Shown in pieces: positions 36,823-45,228 of a DNA stretch of 64,000 nt. The stretch comes from DASRDU01 sp035560235 (GTDB taxonomy: Bacteria; Acidobacteriota; Blastocatellia; RBC074). The DNA lies in NCBI GenBank assembly GCA_035560235.1, contig DATMAG010000047.1, positions 81,676 to 145,675 on the forward strand, read 5' to 3'. The notes under the pieces were generated by a model. That model made no database searches and was not told the origin of the DNA. It saw only the letters and a list, made by a program, of their open reading frames with translations. The first letter of the stretch is position 1, and each line of letters begins with the position of its first letter. The position numbers and the translations under genes are program-made.

Positions 36823-37761
36823 ATGAAGATAGCGAAAACATTGATGGCCCTGCTCGGCGCGGGCCTCAGCGCGGCAGTGTTCAGCATCGCGCCGCAGCAG
36901 AGAGCGGCAGTCTTCAGCCACGTCAACATCATTACGGTTGACGGCAAAACCAGGCGCACCATTTACACGACTGACCGCTTGTTTGAAGCTCCCAACTGGT
37001 CGCCCGATGGGCGCTCGATGATTCTCAATTCGGCAGGCAAACTGTGGCGGCTGCCGGGCGAAGGCGGTTCGCCGCAACTCATCCCGACCGGCGACGTGGA
37101 CAGAATCAACAACGATCACGGCATTTCGCCTGACGGCAAATGGCTGGCGATCTCAGCGGGCCAGATTTTCGTCCTGCAGTTTGAAGGCGGCACGCCGCGC
37201 CAGGTCACGACGCAGACGCCGAGTTACTATCACGGCTGGTCGCCGGACGGAAAGACGCTTGTTTACTGCGCGCAGCGCAACGAGAACTTTGATCTGTACA
37301 GCATTCCGGTCGCAGGCGGCGAAGAGAAACGGCTGACTTACAGCCTGGCTTACGACGACGGCCCTGATTATTCGCCTGACGGCAAATGGATCTATTTCAA
37401 CTCTGACCGTTCCGGTTCGTGGGACATCTGGCGCATTCCGGCAGACGGCGCAGGCGAACACGACGAACGCGCCGAGCGCATCACCAGCGACGATTACGAA
37501 GACTGGTTCCCGCACCCGTCGCCTGACGGCAAATGGATCGTCTTTCTCTCATTTCAGAAGGGCACCAAAGGCCACCCGCCGAATCAGAACGTCGTGCTGC
37601 GCCTGATGCGCGCGCCGGGAGCGAAAGCAGGCAGGCCGAAGATCACCGAACTCGTGAAACTTTTCGGCGGTCAGGGCACCATCAACGTCAATTCGTGGGC
37701 GCCCGACAGCCGGCAGATCGCTTACGTCAGTTATTCGCTGAAAAATGAATCAGACAAATGA
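36823..37761 (+). CDS. TolB-like WD40/PD40 beta-propeller protein
   Basis: 312 residues. A signal peptide (about 1-24) is followed by at least five PD40 repeats marked by NWSPDGRSMIL, GISPDGKWLAI, GWSPDGKTLVY, DYSPDGKWIYF, HPSPDGKWIVF and WAPDSRQIAYV. This is the TolB-type six-bladed propeller without the TolB N-terminal domain; such proteins are common exported proteins in Acidobacteriota and are thought to bind other proteins. The next gene overlaps its last 17 bp in another frame, indicating a tight operon. Confidence 0.85.
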   Translation: MKIAKTLMALLGAGLSAAVFSIAPQQRAAVFSHVNIITVDGKTRRTIYTTDRLFEAPNWSPDGRSMILNSAGKLWRLPGEGGSPQLIPTGDVDRINNDHGISPDGKWLAISAGQIFVLQFEGGTPRQVTTQTPSYYHGWSPDGKTLVYCAQRNENFDLYSIPVAGGEEKRLTYSLAYDDGPDYSPDGKWIYFNSDRSGSWDIWRIPADGAGEHDERAERITSDDYEDWFPHPSPDGKWIVFLSFQKGTKGHPPNQNVVLRLMRAPGAKAGRPKITELVKLFGGQGTINVNSWAPDSRQIAYVSYSLKNESDK

Positions 37762-38173
37762 AAAGCTGAAGCTCGTCTACACCATCTTCTGCGAGGACGT
37801 GCGCTTTGAAGCATCGAATCACCTGAGCCTGATGGGCGTCGCGCATCAGCTCATCGTGCCGCAACTGCCGATCACGATGATCAAGTTCGCGGTCGTCAAT
37901 CACTGGACGGGCGAAGGGCAGTACCTGAGCGAAGTGCGCATTCTTTCGCCCGACCGGATGCAGACGATTGCTGTGTCGCAGCCGTCCGGCTTCGTCGTGC
38001 CGCCCGATGGTTACTCGGACAACGTGACGGTCTTCGTCAATCTGAATTTCTATCAGCCCGGCAATCACGTGGTTCAGACGCTGATCAATTCGAATTTGTA
38101 TTCCGAAACGCTGCTGCCGGTGAGGGTGGCGCAACAGCCGCCGCCCGTGACTCAGAGCGAACAGATTCATTGA
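37745..38173 (+). CDS. hypothetical protein (DUF6941-like)
   Basis: 142 residues without signal peptide or membrane segment. KLVYTIFCEDVRFEASNHLSLMGV near the start, then FAVVNHWTGEGQYLSEVRIL and FVNLNFYQPGNHVVQTLINS, resemble the small DUF6941 family, a beta-rich protein of unknown function. Assignment by recollection only. It overlaps the preceding propeller gene by 17 bp and is followed by a Uma2 gene, so cotranscription is likely. Confidence 0.6.
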   Translation: MNQTNEKLKLVYTIFCEDVRFEASNHLSLMGVAHQLIVPQLPITMIKFAVVNHWTGEGQYLSEVRILSPDRMQTIAVSQPSGFVVPPDGYSDNVTVFVNLNFYQPGNHVVQTLINSNLYSETLLPVRVAQQPPPVTQSEQIH

Positions 38174-38184
38174 GACAAAGCCTG

Positions 38185-38850
38185 ATGGCCTTACCAGCAG
38201 AAAAACCGCTGCCGCGCCGCTACACGCCGGAGGAGTACATAGAGCTGGAGCGCGCGGCGGATTACAAAAGCGAATACATTGACGGCTACATTTACGCAAT
38301 GGCCGGAGCCAGCCCGACTCACTGCGCGATTGCCGCCAATGCAACCATCGCGCCTGGTGTTCAGTTGAAAGGCAGCCGCTGCCGGGTCTTTTCAGGTGAT
38401 CTGAAGATTGCCACTGATCTCAAGGGTCATTACACCTGTGCCGATGTCGTGATCGTCTTCGGGACTCCGCGTTATCACGACAAATTTCAGGACGTGCTGC
38501 TCAACCCGACGCTCGTGGTCGAAGTGCTGTCGCTTTCAACCGAAGCCTGTGACCGCGGAGAAAAGTTCAAACGCTATCGTCGCGTGGCGTTGCTGACCGA
38601 TTACATTCTGATTTCGCAGGATCAGCCCCTCGTCGAACACTTCAGCCGACAGGGTGACGGCTGGGCGCTGAATGGCGCCGATCGCCTCAGCCGGAAGCTG
38701 CAGGTGAAGTCACTCAAATGCACGCTGTCACTGGCCGATGTTTACAGTGGCATCTCTTTTTCCAGAGCCGGTAAAACGGGCAGACCAGGTAAAAAACGCA
38801 AACAATCATCAGAAGGGATGAAAGAAAATGGATCAGGCCGTACTCGATAA
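38185..38850 (+). CDS. Uma2-family (DUF820) putative restriction-like nuclease
   Basis: 221 residues. Family marks: RRYTPEEYIELERAADYKSEYIDGYIYAMAG (about 9-39), CADVVIVFG near 89 (acidic residue), PTLVVEVLSLSTEACDRGEKFKRYRRV near 113 (E...K), the expected PD-(D/E)xK core. The C-terminal 25 residues are Lys/Arg/Ser-rich and overlap the start of tkt by 23 bp, so this tail may be an extension of the original gene. The start at ATG 38185 is preferred over an in-frame TTG at 38170. Only distantly similar to the Uma2 at 15311. Confidence 0.85.
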   Translation: MALPAEKPLPRRYTPEEYIELERAADYKSEYIDGYIYAMAGASPTHCAIAANATIAPGVQLKGSRCRVFSGDLKIATDLKGHYTCADVVIVFGTPRYHDKFQDVLLNPTLVVEVLSLSTEACDRGEKFKRYRRVALLTDYILISQDQPLVEHFSRQGDGWALNGADRLSRKLQVKSLKCTLSLADVYSGISFSRAGKTGRPGKKRKQSSEGMKENGSGRTR

Positions 38851-40837
38851 ACTCTGCATCAACACGATTCGCACGCTTTCGATGGATGCCGTTCAAAAAG
38901 CCAGCTCCGGTCATCCTGGCATGCCGATGGGGATGGCTCCGGCGGCATACGTGCTGTGGACGCGCGTCATGCGCTACAACCCGAAGCAGCCGAAATGGGC
39001 CAACCGCGACCGCTTTGTGCTGTCAGCCGGTCACGGTTCGATGCTGCTTTACAGCATGCTTTACCTGACGGGTTACGATGATTACACGCTCGATCAGTTG
39101 AAGAACTTCCGGCAGTGGGACAGCCTCACGCCCGGCCACCCTGAATCGGAACTGAGCGATGCAGTGGAAACAACGACCGGGCCGCTCGGTCAGGGTTTTG
39201 CCAACGGCGTCGGAATGGCGATAGGCGCGGAATACCTGGCTTCGCAGTTCAATCGTCCGGGTCACGATCTGTTTGATTATCACATCTACGCCATCGTTTC
39301 GGACGGCGACCTGATGGAAGGCGTCGCCGCCGAAGCCGCTTCGCTCGCCGGGCATCTGAAACTCGGTCGGCTGATCTATCTCTACGATGACAACGACATT
39401 TCGCTCGACGGGCCAACCTCAATGTCTTACAGCGAAGATCGCGTGAAGCGGTTTGAAGCTTACGGCTGGCACGTTCAGACGGTGGACGGCCTCGACACCG
39501 CCGCGATTGAAAACGCGCTGCGCGCAGCGCAGCAGGATCCGCGCCCGTCACTCATCTGCACTAAAACAATCATCGGTTACGGCTCGCCCAACAAACAGGG
39601 AACAAACAAGGCGCACGGCGAACCGCTCGGCCCGGACGAAGTGAAACTGGCCAAAGAGAATCTTGGCTGGCCTTATGCCGAACCGTTCACTGTGCCGGAA
39701 GAGGCGCTCGCCGTCTTTCGTGAGGCAGTCGAACGCGGCGCGCAGCTTGAATCGGCGTGGAATGAAAAGTTCGCCGCTTATGAACAGGCCCATCCCGACC
39801 TGGCCGCCAGATGGCGCGCCTGGTCTGAAGGCCATCTGCCCGCAGGCTGGCAGGAAAAACTGCCCGTCTTTGAAGCGGGCAAGGATGTGGCCACACGCGA
39901 CGCTTCGGGCAAAGTCATCAATGCGCTGGCCGCTGCCGTGCCAATGCTGATTGGCGGCTCGGCTGATCTGCGCACTTCAAACAAGACGTTCATCAACGGT
40001 TCGCCCGAATTCAGCGTCGAACACCGCGACGGGCGCAATCTGAATTTCGGCGTGCGCGAACACGCGATGGGTTCGGCGCTCAACGGCCTTGCGCTCACCC
40101 GCCCGCTGATTCCCTTTGGCGGCACGTTCCTGGTCTTTTCGCAATACATGCTGCCGCCGGTGCGCCTGGCCGCGATGATGGGCCTGCAAACGATTTATGT
40201 GTGGACGCACGACAGCATCGGCGTGGGCGAAGACGGCCCGACGCATCAGCCGGTCGAACACCTGCCCGCGCTGCGGGCCATTCCGAACCTGACCGTGATT
40301 CGTCCGGCTGACGCGAATGAAACCGCATACGCGTGGCGCGCCGCGCTCGAAAACACGCACGGCCCGACCGCGCTGATTCTTTCACGCCAGGGACTGCCAA
40401 CCTGGGATCGCGCGAAATTCGGCGCAGCCGACGGCACGCTGAAAGGCGCTTACGTCCTGGCCGATGCCGAAGGCGGCAGAATTGATGTGATCCTGATTGC
40501 CACCGGCTCAGAAGTTGCGGTGGCGATGGGCGCGCGCGAAAAGCTCGCCGCCGAAAATATCAATGCCCGCGTCGTCAGCATGCCGAGCTGGGAACTCTTT
40601 GAGAAACAGCCGCAGGATTACCGCGATTCAGTGCTGCCGCCCGCCGTCACTGCGCGCCTGTCCATCGAAGCTGCCGTCCCGCTCGGCTGGGAACGCTACA
40701 CCGGCGCGCAGGGCCGCACGCTGGGGATGGTCACGTTCGGCGCATCGGCTCCAATTAAAGTTGTGATGGAGAAATTTGGCTTCACGCCCGATTACGTGGC
40801 GCAGCGGGCAAAGGAACTGCTCGGCAGGCAGAGCTGA
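38828..40837 (+). CDS. tkt: transketolase
   Basis: 669 residues, full length. Thiamine-diphosphate enzyme of the non-oxidative pentose phosphate pathway (or of the Calvin cycle where present). Signatures: SSGHPGMPMGMAPAAYVLWTRVM (about 20-42), RDRFVLSAGHGSMLLY near 60, the ThDP/Mg site VSDGDLMEG...DDNDISLDGP near 157-195, and the second-half glutamate in NFGVREHAMG near 405, followed by THDSIGVGEDGPTHQPVEHL. The start at 38828 overlaps the Uma2 gene, and AGAAGGG lies about 10 bp upstream. No other pentose-phosphate genes are nearby. Confidence 0.97.
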   Translation: MDQAVLDKLCINTIRTLSMDAVQKASSGHPGMPMGMAPAAYVLWTRVMRYNPKQPKWANRDRFVLSAGHGSMLLYSMLYLTGYDDYTLDQLKNFRQWDSLTPGHPESELSDAVETTTGPLGQGFANGVGMAIGAEYLASQFNRPGHDLFDYHIYAIVSDGDLMEGVAAEAASLAGHLKLGRLIYLYDDNDISLDGPTSMSYSEDRVKRFEAYGWHVQTVDGLDTAAIENALRAAQQDPRPSLICTKTIIGYGSPNKQGTNKAHGEPLGPDEVKLAKENLGWPYAEPFTVPEEALAVFREAVERGAQLESAWNEKFAAYEQAHPDLAARWRAWSEGHLPAGWQEKLPVFEAGKDVATRDASGKVINALAAAVPMLIGGSADLRTSNKTFINGSPEFSVEHRDGRNLNFGVREHAMGSALNGLALTRPLIPFGGTFLVFSQYMLPPVRLAAMMGLQTIYVWTHDSIGVGEDGPTHQPVEHLPALRAIPNLTVIRPADANETAYAWRAALENTHGPTALILSRQGLPTWDRAKFGAADGTLKGAYVLADAEGGRIDVILIATGSEVAVAMGAREKLAAENINARVVSMPSWELFEKQPQDYRDSVLPPAVTARLSIEAAVPLGWERYTGAQGRTLGMVTFGASAPIKVVMEKFGFTPDYVAQRAKELLGRQS

Positions 40838-40917
40838 GGCATTAGCGTGCGGCGGCTTCACTGCTGGATAATAGAGACTGATCTGAAATTCGCTGCGCGT
40901 CCCGGAGGTATCAGATA

Positions 40918-41196
40918 ATGACGATTACACTCAAACCTGAAATCGAGGAGATTGTTAATGAGCGTGTCAGAAGCGGCGCATACCGTTCTGCTGAAGAAGT
41001 GATTCTGACCGGACTGCGCCTGCTTCAGGCGCAGGAGGAAAAACTGGCGGAGCTGAAGCCCGCGCTTCAGGCCGGTCTTGATGACATCAGAAACGGGCGC
41101 TTCACAACTGCCACCACTGATGATGAACTTGATTCACTGGCGGCTGAAATCATCAGCCAGACACAGGAAACTACACCTCAGGTGAAGCAACCGTGA
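40918..41196 (+). CDS. ParD-type antitoxin
   Basis: 92 residues. The N-terminal ribbon-helix-helix region TITLKPEIEEIVNERVRSGAYRSAEEVILTGLRLL (2-36) matches ParD/CC2985-family antitoxins, which bind DNA and repress their own operon. The C-terminal region (about 50-92) would wrap the toxin. The stop codon overlaps the toxin start by 4 bp (GTGA), the usual type II toxin-antitoxin layout. An 80-bp gap upstream contains GATAAT near 40867, a possible -10. Confidence 0.88.
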   Translation: MTITLKPEIEEIVNERVRSGAYRSAEEVILTGLRLLQAQEEKLAELKPALQAGLDDIRNGRFTTATTDDELDSLAAEIISQTQETTPQVKQP

Positions 41197-41504
41197 CGCG
41201 CCAGATCAATGTTACTGACACAGCCAAAGCTGATTTGAAGCAGATCCATGAATACATCGCTCGCAACAACGCTGAAGCCGCCAGCAGGCTGGTCAGGGAA
41301 ATCACCCGTAAATTCGCAGCGCTGCGCGATCATCCCCTGACGGGCCGACCACGTGACTGTCTGCTGCTCAACCTGCGCAGCTTTCCGGTCAGAAAGTACG
41401 TCATCTTCTATCAACCGTTTGAAGACAGGATTGATATTCTTCGCGTTCTGCACAGCTCGCGGGATATTGACAGCGAGTTTGAGAGGTTCTTTGAGTCACT
41501 TTAG
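41193..41504 (+). CDS. ParE/RelE-superfamily toxin
   Basis: 103 residues. VTDTAKADLKQIHEYIARNNAEAASRLVREITRKFAALRDHPLTGRPR is the typical ParE start, with RSFPVRKYVIFYQPFEDRIDILRVLHSSRDI as the C-terminal sheet. ParE toxins inhibit DNA gyrase; RelE relatives cut mRNA on ribosomes, and the family alone does not separate the two. It starts with GTG 41193, overlapping the antitoxin. It is followed directly by an inverted repeat. Confidence 0.88.
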   Translation: MTRQINVTDTAKADLKQIHEYIARNNAEAASRLVREITRKFAALRDHPLTGRPRDCLLLNLRSFPVRKYVIFYQPFEDRIDILRVLHSSRDIDSEFERFFESL

Positions 41505-41518
41505 TCCTGAACCTGGTC

Positions 41519-41625
41519 TTCAGCCACGAATTAACACGAATCGGCACGAATTGAAGAAACAGCCGCGCGAAATCCGTCTGACTGGTTTTATAATTCGTGC
41601 CGATTCGTGTTAATTCGTGGCTGAA
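41519..41625. repeat. perfect 34-bp inverted repeat, CACGAAT word at 10-bp period
   Basis: 41519-41552 is exactly complementary to 41592-41625, with a 39-nt spacer. CACGAAT occurs at 41525, 41535 and 41545, and ATTCGTG at 41593, 41603 and 41613. Same family as 3669-3759, but with different linker bases between words. It ends 26 bp before the P450 start codon. Confidence 0.95.
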
Positions 41626-41650
41626 ATCTTTTGTGGAGCAGCAGGACAAA

Positions 41651-43000
41651 ATGGCCGCCGCAATCTCTCCTCCGCCGGAATACACCGGTTCATCCTTCGC
41701 CAACATTCTCGGCATTCGCCGCGACCGTCTGGAATTTCTCTCAAGGCTCAAACGCGAACACGGTGACGTGGTGCGCTTTCGCGTCGGGCCGCAGGAAGTC
41801 TGGCTGCTGTCGCATCCCGATCAGATCCGCGAGGTGCTGGTCGTCAATCAGCGCCGGATGATGAAAGGGCGCGGGCTGCAAATGGCCAAAAAGCTGCTTG
41901 GCGAAGGGCTGCTGACGAGCGAAGGCGAATTTCACCTGCGCCAGCGCCGCCTGGTGCAGCCGGCCTTTCACCGGCAGCGCGTGGCCGCTTACGCCGCGAC
42001 GATGAGCGATTATGCGGCGAAGCTGCGCGAACGGTGGGCGCTGCTGCCGCCCGGCGCGCAGGTTGATCTGTCGCAGGAGATGATGCAGCTTGCCCTGCTG
42101 ATTGCGGGCAAGACGCTCTTTGACGCCGATGTCGAACACGAAGCCCGCGAGGTCGGCCAGGCGCTGACCGACACGATGCAGCTTTTTGATCGCGTGGCGA
42201 CGCCGTTTGCCGAACTGCTCTCGAAACTGCCGCTGCCCTCCAATCGCCGCTTCTTCAGGGCAAAGCAGAAACTCGACAGCATCATTTACCGCATCATCAA
42301 CGAGCGCCGGAAAAGCGGCGAGGATCGCGGCGACTTTCTTTCAATGCTGCTGATGGCGCGGGACGATGAAGGCGGCACGGGCCGGATGACCGATGAACAG
42401 GTGCGCGACGAGGCGATGACCATCTTTCTGGCCGGACACGAAACCACGGCGAATGCGCTGACGTGGACGTGGTATCTGCTCTCGCAGCATCCCGAAGTCG
42501 AAGCGAAACTGCACGCCGAAATTGACGCTGTGCTGCAGGGCCGCCTGCCGGGCTATGAAGACACGGCCAGGCTGCGGTACGCTGAAATGGTGATGGCCGA
42601 ATCAATGCGGCTCTATCCGCCCGCGTGGCTGCTTGGCCGCCGCACTCTTGAAGATGTGGAAGTTGGCGGCCACCTGATTCCGCAGGGCGCGCTGATTCTG
42701 ATGAGCCAGTATCTCGTGCATCACGACGCGCGCTGGTTTCCCGATCCTGAACGGTTTGAGCCTGAACGCTGGACGCCCGAAGCCAGGGAAGCGCGCCCGA
42801 AGTTTTCATACTTCCCCTTCGGCGGCGGCACGCGCACCTGCATCGGTGAAGCCTTCGCGTGGATGGAAGGCGTGCTGGTCATCGCCACGATTGCACAACG
42901 CTGGAAGCTGCGCCTCGCCGCAGGTCATCCGGTCGGTTTGCAACCACTCGTCACGCTGCGCCCGAAATACGGAATGAAAATGACACTGGAACAACGATGA
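41651..43000 (+). CDS. cytochrome P450
   Basis: 449 residues, soluble-type P450. I-helix oxygen-activation motif AGHETTANALTW near 255, K-helix ExxR as ESMRLYPPAW near 317, and heme-binding loop FPFGGGTRTCIGEAF with the thiolate cysteine near 397. It resembles CYP102/CYP4-like fatty-acid or terpene-oxidising bacterial enzymes, but the substrate cannot be inferred. No ferredoxin or reductase gene is adjacent. The start is taken at ATG 41651 after AGCAGGA; the longer open frame begins inside the inverted repeat. Confidence 0.95.
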   Translation: MAAAISPPPEYTGSSFANILGIRRDRLEFLSRLKREHGDVVRFRVGPQEVWLLSHPDQIREVLVVNQRRMMKGRGLQMAKKLLGEGLLTSEGEFHLRQRRLVQPAFHRQRVAAYAATMSDYAAKLRERWALLPPGAQVDLSQEMMQLALLIAGKTLFDADVEHEAREVGQALTDTMQLFDRVATPFAELLSKLPLPSNRRFFRAKQKLDSIIYRIINERRKSGEDRGDFLSMLLMARDDEGGTGRMTDEQVRDEAMTIFLAGHETTANALTWTWYLLSQHPEVEAKLHAEIDAVLQGRLPGYEDTARLRYAEMVMAESMRLYPPAWLLGRRTLEDVEVGGHLIPQGALILMSQYLVHHDARWFPDPERFEPERWTPEAREARPKFSYFPFGGGTRTCIGEAFAWMEGVLVIATIAQRWKLRLAAGHPVGLQPLVTLRPKYGMKMTLEQR

Positions 43001-43013
43001 AATAATGGAATCA

Positions 43014-43142
43014 TCCACGAAGCCACGCGAAGAAGAGAAGAAAAGGAGAAAAGGGGAAAAGGAGAAGGGGAGAATAAGTCAGCAATCCTGACTGCGTCTT
43101 TCCTGTCTCTTTCCTTCGTGATTCTTCGCGTGGCTTCGTGGA
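43014..43142. repeat. perfect 21-bp inverted repeat, CCACGAAGCCACGCGAAG family
   Basis: 43014-43034 and 43122-43142 are exact reverse complements. The spacer holds a purine-only tract of roughly 45 bases (43031-43075, AGAAG/AAAAGG-type). The same word family occurs at 5321-5388. Confidence 0.92.
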
Positions 43143-43162
43143 AAAAATAACTGTAAACAAAT

Positions 43163-43735
43163 ATGGCACTCATTGGAGCAAACGAACTGAAACGCAAAAT
43201 GGCCATCAGCGTTGATGGTCAGCCTTACACCGTGACTGAAGTCACTTTCGCTGCGCCGTCGGCGCGCGGCGCATCAACGATGGTGCGGACGCGGCTCAGA
43301 CACCTGCTGACCGGCGCGGTGCTCGAAAAATCATTCAGGACCAGCGAAAAGTTTGAGGAATGCGATGTCGAACTGACTCCGGCTTCGTTCCTGTACGCTG
43401 ACGGCGCGGGTTTTCATTTCATGGACGAAAGCACATACGACAACTTTGCTTTCACTGCCGAACAGATTGGCGATGATCGCTTCTATCTGAAAGATGGTCT
43501 GTCATTGCAGGTGCTCAAATACAACGGCGATCCGGTGTCGCTGCAACTGCCGCCATTCGTCGAACTGACCGTGACCGAAACCGAACCCGGCATTGCGGGC
43601 AACAGCGCCTCAGGCGGCACGACCAGGCAGGCGACTGTGGAGACAGGCTTGCAGGTGCGCGTGCCGCTCTTCATCAAAGAGGGTGAAGTCATTCGCGTCA
43701 GCACACAATCAGGCGAATTCGATGGTCGCGCCTGA
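43163..43735 (+). CDS. elongation factor P paralogue, EfpL/YeiP subtype
   Basis: 190 residues with the three-domain EF-P layout (KOW-like, OB, C-terminal OB). EF-P family proteins relieve ribosome stalling at polyproline. In canonical EF-P the tip of domain I is PGKGxA with a modified lysine; here it is APSARGAST (residues 31-39) with arginine at 35 and a longer loop, as in YeiP/EfpL. GIAGNSASGGTTRQATVETGLQVRVPLFIKEGE is the conserved domain III. No modification enzyme (EpmA, EarP, YmfI) lies nearby, in line with an unmodified arginine type. The start at 43163 has no strong Shine-Dalgarno; A-rich sequence precedes it. Confidence 0.85.
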   Translation: MALIGANELKRKMAISVDGQPYTVTEVTFAAPSARGASTMVRTRLRHLLTGAVLEKSFRTSEKFEECDVELTPASFLYADGAGFHFMDESTYDNFAFTAEQIGDDRFYLKDGLSLQVLKYNGDPVSLQLPPFVELTVTETEPGIAGNSASGGTTRQATVETGLQVRVPLFIKEGEVIRVSTQSGEFDGRA

Positions 43736-43751
43736 AGAAAGGTCAGCCCCG

Positions 43752-45056
43752 ATGAATTACGGCAGAAAAATTTCAGCGGTTACCCTTGTCACTCTCATAC
43801 TCGGAACAATGGCTGTGGCGCAAACAAAATCGCTTCCTGACTTCTCTGCCCTGCCCGAAAACAAAGAACTGCCCGACCCGCTGGTGATGTTTGACGGCAG
43901 GCGCATCACGACGCCGGAGCAGTGGCTCAAACAGCGACGGCCTGAGCTGAAACAACTCTTTCAGCATTACATGTACGGCTACTTTCCGCCTGCGCCGAAA
44001 AAGATCAGCGCGACGGTGCGGCGCACTGATAAAAACTTTTTCGGCGGCAAGGCCACGCTGAAGGAGATCACGATTGGCTTCGACCCCGCCGCCGCGCCGA
44101 AACTCAACCTGCTGCTGATTGTGCCGAACCGTCGCCAGGGCCGCGCGCCTGTCATTCTCGGCATCAACTTCTGTGGCAACCACGCAGTAGTCAATGATTC
44201 GTCAGTCGCGCTGCCGCAGGGCTGGATGCCGAAATTCTGCCAGGGCGTCAAAGACAATCGCGCAACTGACGCAGGGCGCGGCAGCAACGAAAGCGGCTGG
44301 GCCGCCGAACAGACGATTGATCGCGGCTACGGGCTGGCAACTTTCTATCACGGCGACATTGCGCCGGATAAACCTGACTTCACCGAAGGCGTCTTTCCGC
44401 ATTACCTGAAAGCCGGACAGACGCAGCCCGGCCCGCACGACTGGGGCGCGATTGCGGCCTGGGCGTGGGGCGCGCAACGCGCCGTTGATTACCTCGTCAC
44501 TGATCGTGACATTGATAAAGACCGCATTGCCATCTTCGGTCATTCACGCAACGGCAAGGCTGCATTGCTGGCGGCGGCGTTTGATGAACGCATCGCGGTG
44601 GCCTTTCCGCATCAGTCAGGCTGTGGCGGCGCTGCGCCGAGCCGCACGACAGTTGGCGAAACGGTGACGGCCATCAATAAAAGTTTTCCGCACTGGTTCA
44701 ATGATGTCTTTCCGCAATTCGGCGGCCACGAAGCCAAACTTCCCTTCGATCAGCACGAACTGATTGCGCTCGTCGCGCCGCGCCCGGTGCTGCTGACCAA
44801 CGCCGTCGAAGATCAGTGGGCCAATCCCGCAGGTCAGTTTGATAACCTGCGCGCGGCTGACAAGATCTATCGCCTGCTCAACACTGACGGCCTGGCCGCA
44901 CAGCAGATGCCGGAAACGAATCGCCTGATTGACAGCACGCTTGGTTATTACATTCGCCCCGGCAAACATTCGACCACGATTGAAGACTGGAAGGTGATTC
45001 TCGATTTTGCTGACAAGCATCTGAAAGGCGCGCACGGAGAGCCAGCGAAGAAATAA
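43752..45056 (+). CDS. CE15-like glucuronoyl esterase
   Basis: 434 residues, secreted alpha/beta-hydrolase. Signal peptide 1-24 (AVTLVTLILGTMAVAQ). Family marks: WLKQRRPELKQLFQHYMYGYFP near 54, GINFCGNHAVV near 138, the nucleophile elbow GHSRNGK near 263, then FPHQSGCGG near 284 and the late GKHSTTIEDW supplying the histidine near 400. CE15 enzymes split ester links between glucuronoxylan and lignin. It begins 16 bp after the EF-P-like gene. A longer frame start at 43593 lies inside that gene and is rejected. Confidence 0.88.
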   Translation: MNYGRKISAVTLVTLILGTMAVAQTKSLPDFSALPENKELPDPLVMFDGRRITTPEQWLKQRRPELKQLFQHYMYGYFPPAPKKISATVRRTDKNFFGGKATLKEITIGFDPAAAPKLNLLLIVPNRRQGRAPVILGINFCGNHAVVNDSSVALPQGWMPKFCQGVKDNRATDAGRGSNESGWAAEQTIDRGYGLATFYHGDIAPDKPDFTEGVFPHYLKAGQTQPGPHDWGAIAAWAWGAQRAVDYLVTDRDIDKDRIAIFGHSRNGKAALLAAAFDERIAVAFPHQSGCGGAAPSRTTVGETVTAINKSFPHWFNDVFPQFGGHEAKLPFDQHELIALVAPRPVLLTNAVEDQWANPAGQFDNLRAADKIYRLLNTDGLAAQQMPETNRLIDSTLGYYIRPGKHSTTIEDWKVILDFADKHLKGAHGEPAKK

Positions 45057-45085
45057 TCATCCAATGCGCCGGACTGAATGGGAGG

Positions 45086-45174
45086 GAATACGAAACACAC
45101 GGAAAGAACGAAACAAACGAGAAAATGCTGATCCGGCTTTCGTTTGTTTTGTTCTTTCCGTGTGTTTCGTATTC
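45086..45174. repeat. 34-bp inverted repeat upstream of tex
   Basis: 45086-45119 pairs with 45141-45174 over 34 bp, with one G.U wobble, around a 21-nt loop. Words are CGAAACACACGGAAAGAACGAAACAAACG. It lies 54 bp before the tex ATG. As RNA it would be among the most stable hairpins in the window. Confidence 0.93.
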
Positions 45175-45228
45175 TCTCTGCTTACATCCGATCTTCAATC
45201 TTACATACTCAACGACAGCAAACTAATC

